Of a DNA stretch of 7,209 nt, positions 5,325 through 7,209 are shown piece by piece. The notes below the pieces were generated by a model, which worked only from the letters and a program-made list of their open reading frames with translations, was not told the DNA's origin and did no database searches. The stretch's first letter is position 1, and every line of letters begins with the position of its first letter. A program made the translations under genes and the position numbers. The DNA is from Nitrospiraceae bacterium. Lineage in GTDB: Bacteria > Nitrospirota > Nitrospiria > Nitrospirales > UBA8639. Location of the stretch: NCBI GenBank assembly GCA_003523945.1, contig DOFS01000505.1, positions 4,121 through 11,329 on the forward strand, read 5' to 3'.

Positions 5325-7209
5325 ATGAAGGGCTTCCCGAAGAGCCCTCGCTAAGTCTTTGATCAACAAAGGCTTTAAAAGAAAAGCACGGATCCCCATG
5401 GCTTTGGCCTTTTCCGGGGTCATACTGTGACTAAAGCCCGTACACAGAATAATGGGCACATCGGACCGGAGCTGTAGCATTTCACCCGCAAGAGCTTCGC
5501 CGGTCATGTTAGGCATAGTTTGATCAGTCACAACCGCATCAAAACGAAAGGGGTCGGCCCGAAAAGTTTCCAGGGCTTCAATGCTACTCGTGCACACCAT
5601 AACCTCATAGCCTAAACTTCTCAGGGTCTCCTCTCCCAGCCTTGCAAGGGGCTCCTCATCCTCCACAAAAAGAATATGCCCCCGGCCAATGAAAATTTCC
5701 TGTTGTAATGGAATGTCATCCCCCTGATGACCCCTTGCCTCCATCTCCGGGAAATAAATGTTAAAGGTTGTTCCCTGTCCCGGTTCACTCTCCACCTTAA
5801 TGACACCGCCATGACTGATCACGATTCCATGAACAACGGCTAAGCCCATTCCCGTCCCTTCACCGACTTCCTTCGTGGTATAGAATGGATCAAAGATGCG
5901 TTGAGCCACCTCCGGAGTCATGCCAGATCCAGTATCTCGAACGGTCAGGCGTATATAGGCACCTCCCTTCGGATAAGGGTGTATTCCTATCCCATCAGGT
6001 TCACCAGTCACATGCTCCACCTTCAACTCAAGGATACCTCCCCTCACCCGCATCGCATGTTCGGCATTGGCACAGAGGTTCATCAACACTTGGTGCATTT
6101 GAATAGGATCTCCTAGTATGATTGAAGTAGCCTCAGCGAAATTCTGACGAATGTCGATAGTCGCCGGTAACGTCGCGCGCAGGAATTTGCAAACTTCTTT
6201 GACCACCAGTTGAAGATCAAGTGGCTGCCGTATTTGCTCGGTTTGACGACTAAATGCCAATATTTGTTGAACCAACTCCTTGGCACGCTGCCCGGCTACC
6301 ATCACCTCCTCAAGATTCCTTTGAGCCCCTTTATTGTCCCTGGTACTGAGTTTGGCAAGCTCAGCATAGCCAAGGATCGCCATAAGAATGTTATTGAAAT
6401 CATGGGCAATTCCGCCAGCCAAGGTCCCAATTGCCTCCATTTTTTGAGATTGTCGAACCTGATTCTCCAACTGTTTCAATTGAGTGATATCCGTGTTGGA
6501 TCCAAACCATTTCACCACCTGCCCCTCTGAATTAAAAACCGGAAGAGCCCGCCCGAGATGCCATCGGAAGGAATGGTCTGACCCCCGCAGTAACCGAAAT
6601 TCGATTTCGTAGGGTTGGTTGGTTTCGCGTGCCCTGGCCCAGCAATCCAGACATCCCGGCAAATCATCCGGATGCAGAAACCGCTGCCACCCCTGACCGA
6701 TCATCTCCTCAAAGGGATAGCCGAAATACTCGAGAACCCGTGGATTGACATAATCTAAAGAACCATCAGGACGTGCCGTCCATACCTGCTGAGGAATTGC
6801 TTCATTTAAATGTCTGAACCGTTCTTCACTCTCCTGGAGAACGGTCTCTGCCTGCTTAGACTGAGTAATATCAAAGATCACTCCACGCAATTTCACAGGC
6901 TGATCATGTTCTACCACCACGGTCACCAGATCTCTCAGCCAGATCATCTCCCCGTTCTTCCTGAAAAATCGGTATTCTATTTGATGGTTCTTTTTCTTAA
7001 GGATGGCTTCCCGGCAATATTCCATCACCCGGCTCTTATCAGCTTCATGAAGATGACCCCAGAAAAAATTGGGAGATTCTAACCATTCTTTTATGGGGTA
7101 TCCCAACAGACGTTCGGCCTGTTGACTGACAAAGGTCAACCGATAAGAAGGAAACTCACACTCCCACACAATCCCCTCAAGTGAATCGACTAATGTCAAA
7201 AAATCCTCT
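5319..7209 (-). CDS. Hybrid sensor histidine kinase, PAS-PAS-HisKA-HATPase-REC, 5' end cut by window edge
   Basis: The protein autophosphorylates and can pass phosphate to its own receiver. Numbering from a TTG at 7199, residues 1-113 are a PAS/PAC unit (ends FDITQSK) and 123-240 a second (HPDD at 176-179, ends TDITQLK). HisKA follows with H266 in GGIAHDFNN. The HATPase domain shows an N-box (NLCANAEHAM, 374-383), DTGSGM (422-427), FDPFYTTK (436-443) and GEGTGMGL (446-453). The receiver (about 508-625) has E513-D514, acceptor D559 in VVTDQTMP, T587 and K609. No membrane segment is visible, so it is probably a soluble cytoplasmic sensor. The frame stays open to the last base, and the first PAS domain begins almost at the TTG, so the true start and perhaps further sensory domains lie outside the window. 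It converges with the ligase fusion, 161 bases apart. The lack of a DNA-binding output means its receiver must act through partners, for example an Hpt protein; that is inference. Confidence 0.95.
   Translation of the reverse strand, partial: EDFLTLVDSLEGIVWECEFPSYRLTFVSQQAERLLGYPIKEWLESPNFFWGHLHEADKSRVMEYCREAILKKKNHQIEYRFFRKNGEMIWLRDLVTVVVEHDQPVKLRGVIFDITQSKQAETVLQESEERFRHLNEAIPQQVWTARPDGSLDYVNPRVLEYFGYPFEEMIGQGWQRFLHPDDLPGCLDCWARARETNQPYEIEFRLLRGSDHSFRWHLGRALPVFNSEGQVVKWFGSNTDITQLKQLENQVRQSQKMEAIGTLAGGIAHDFNNILMAILGYAELAKLSTRDNKGAQRNLEEVMVAGQRAKELVQQILAFSRQTEQIRQPLDLQLVVKEVCKFLRATLPATIDIRQNFAEATSIILGDPIQMHQVLMNLCANAEHAMRVRGGILELKVEHVTGEPDGIGIHPYPKGGAYIRLTVRDTGSGMTPEVAQRIFDPFYTTKEVGEGTGMGLAVVHGIVISHGGVIKVESEPGQGTTFNIYFPEMEARGHQGDDIPLQQEIFIGRGHILFVEDEEPLARLGEETLRSLGYEVMVCTSSIEALETFRADPFRFDAVVTDQTMPNMTGEALAGEMLQLRSDVPIILCTGFSHSMTPEKAKAMGIRAFLLKPLLIKDLARALREALHL

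Noticed and set aside
6210..6530. 106-codon plus-strand frame within the hybrid kinase gene
   Set aside because: It is antisense to the PAS2/HisKA/HATPase region, whose motifs are intact on the minus strand. No independent coding sign was seen.

Overview
This window looks like ordinary bacterial chromosome of moderate GC, roughly half by eye. It holds three large protein genes, two of them cut by the window edges. No tRNA, rRNA, CRISPR array, insertion sequence or phage gene was recognised. The mix suggests an environmental Gram-negative bacterium rich in sensors: large multi-PAS signalling proteins beside a fused acyl-activating/acyltransferase enzyme. A Nitrospira-like or deltaproteobacterial-type lineage would fit, but this is only an impression from gene style; nothing here fixes the taxon.

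Layout. Positions 1-1688 (minus strand) encode a signalling protein with an N-terminal receiver domain, two PAS domains and a GAF domain, and it runs off the left edge before any output domain appears. Positions 1689-2454 are a 766-base divergent intergenic region with a good sigma70-like promoter for the left gene, several palindromes and no convincing gene. Positions 2455-5157 (plus strand) encode a complete 900-residue fusion of a long-chain fatty acyl-AMP ligase, an acyl carrier protein and a PlsC/LPLAT acyltransferase. Positions 5158-5318 are a short convergent intergenic region with inverted repeats. Positions 5319-7209 (minus strand) encode a hybrid sensor histidine kinase (PAS-PAS-HisKA-HATPase-REC) whose N-terminus very probably lies beyond the right edge.

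How they may work together. The lipid enzyme is transcribed on its own: it diverges from the left sensor and converges with the right one, so it is not in an operon with either. The fusion carries every domain needed to activate a free fatty acid, hold it on its own carrier domain and pass it to a lysophospholipid or glycerol-phosphate acceptor. The two flanking signalling proteins could be unrelated neighbours or parts of one phosphorelay; the sequence does not decide this. The most notable items are the ligase-ACP-acyltransferase fusion and two 13-bp palindromes sharing TGnCCnGGnCA in the divergent intergenic region.
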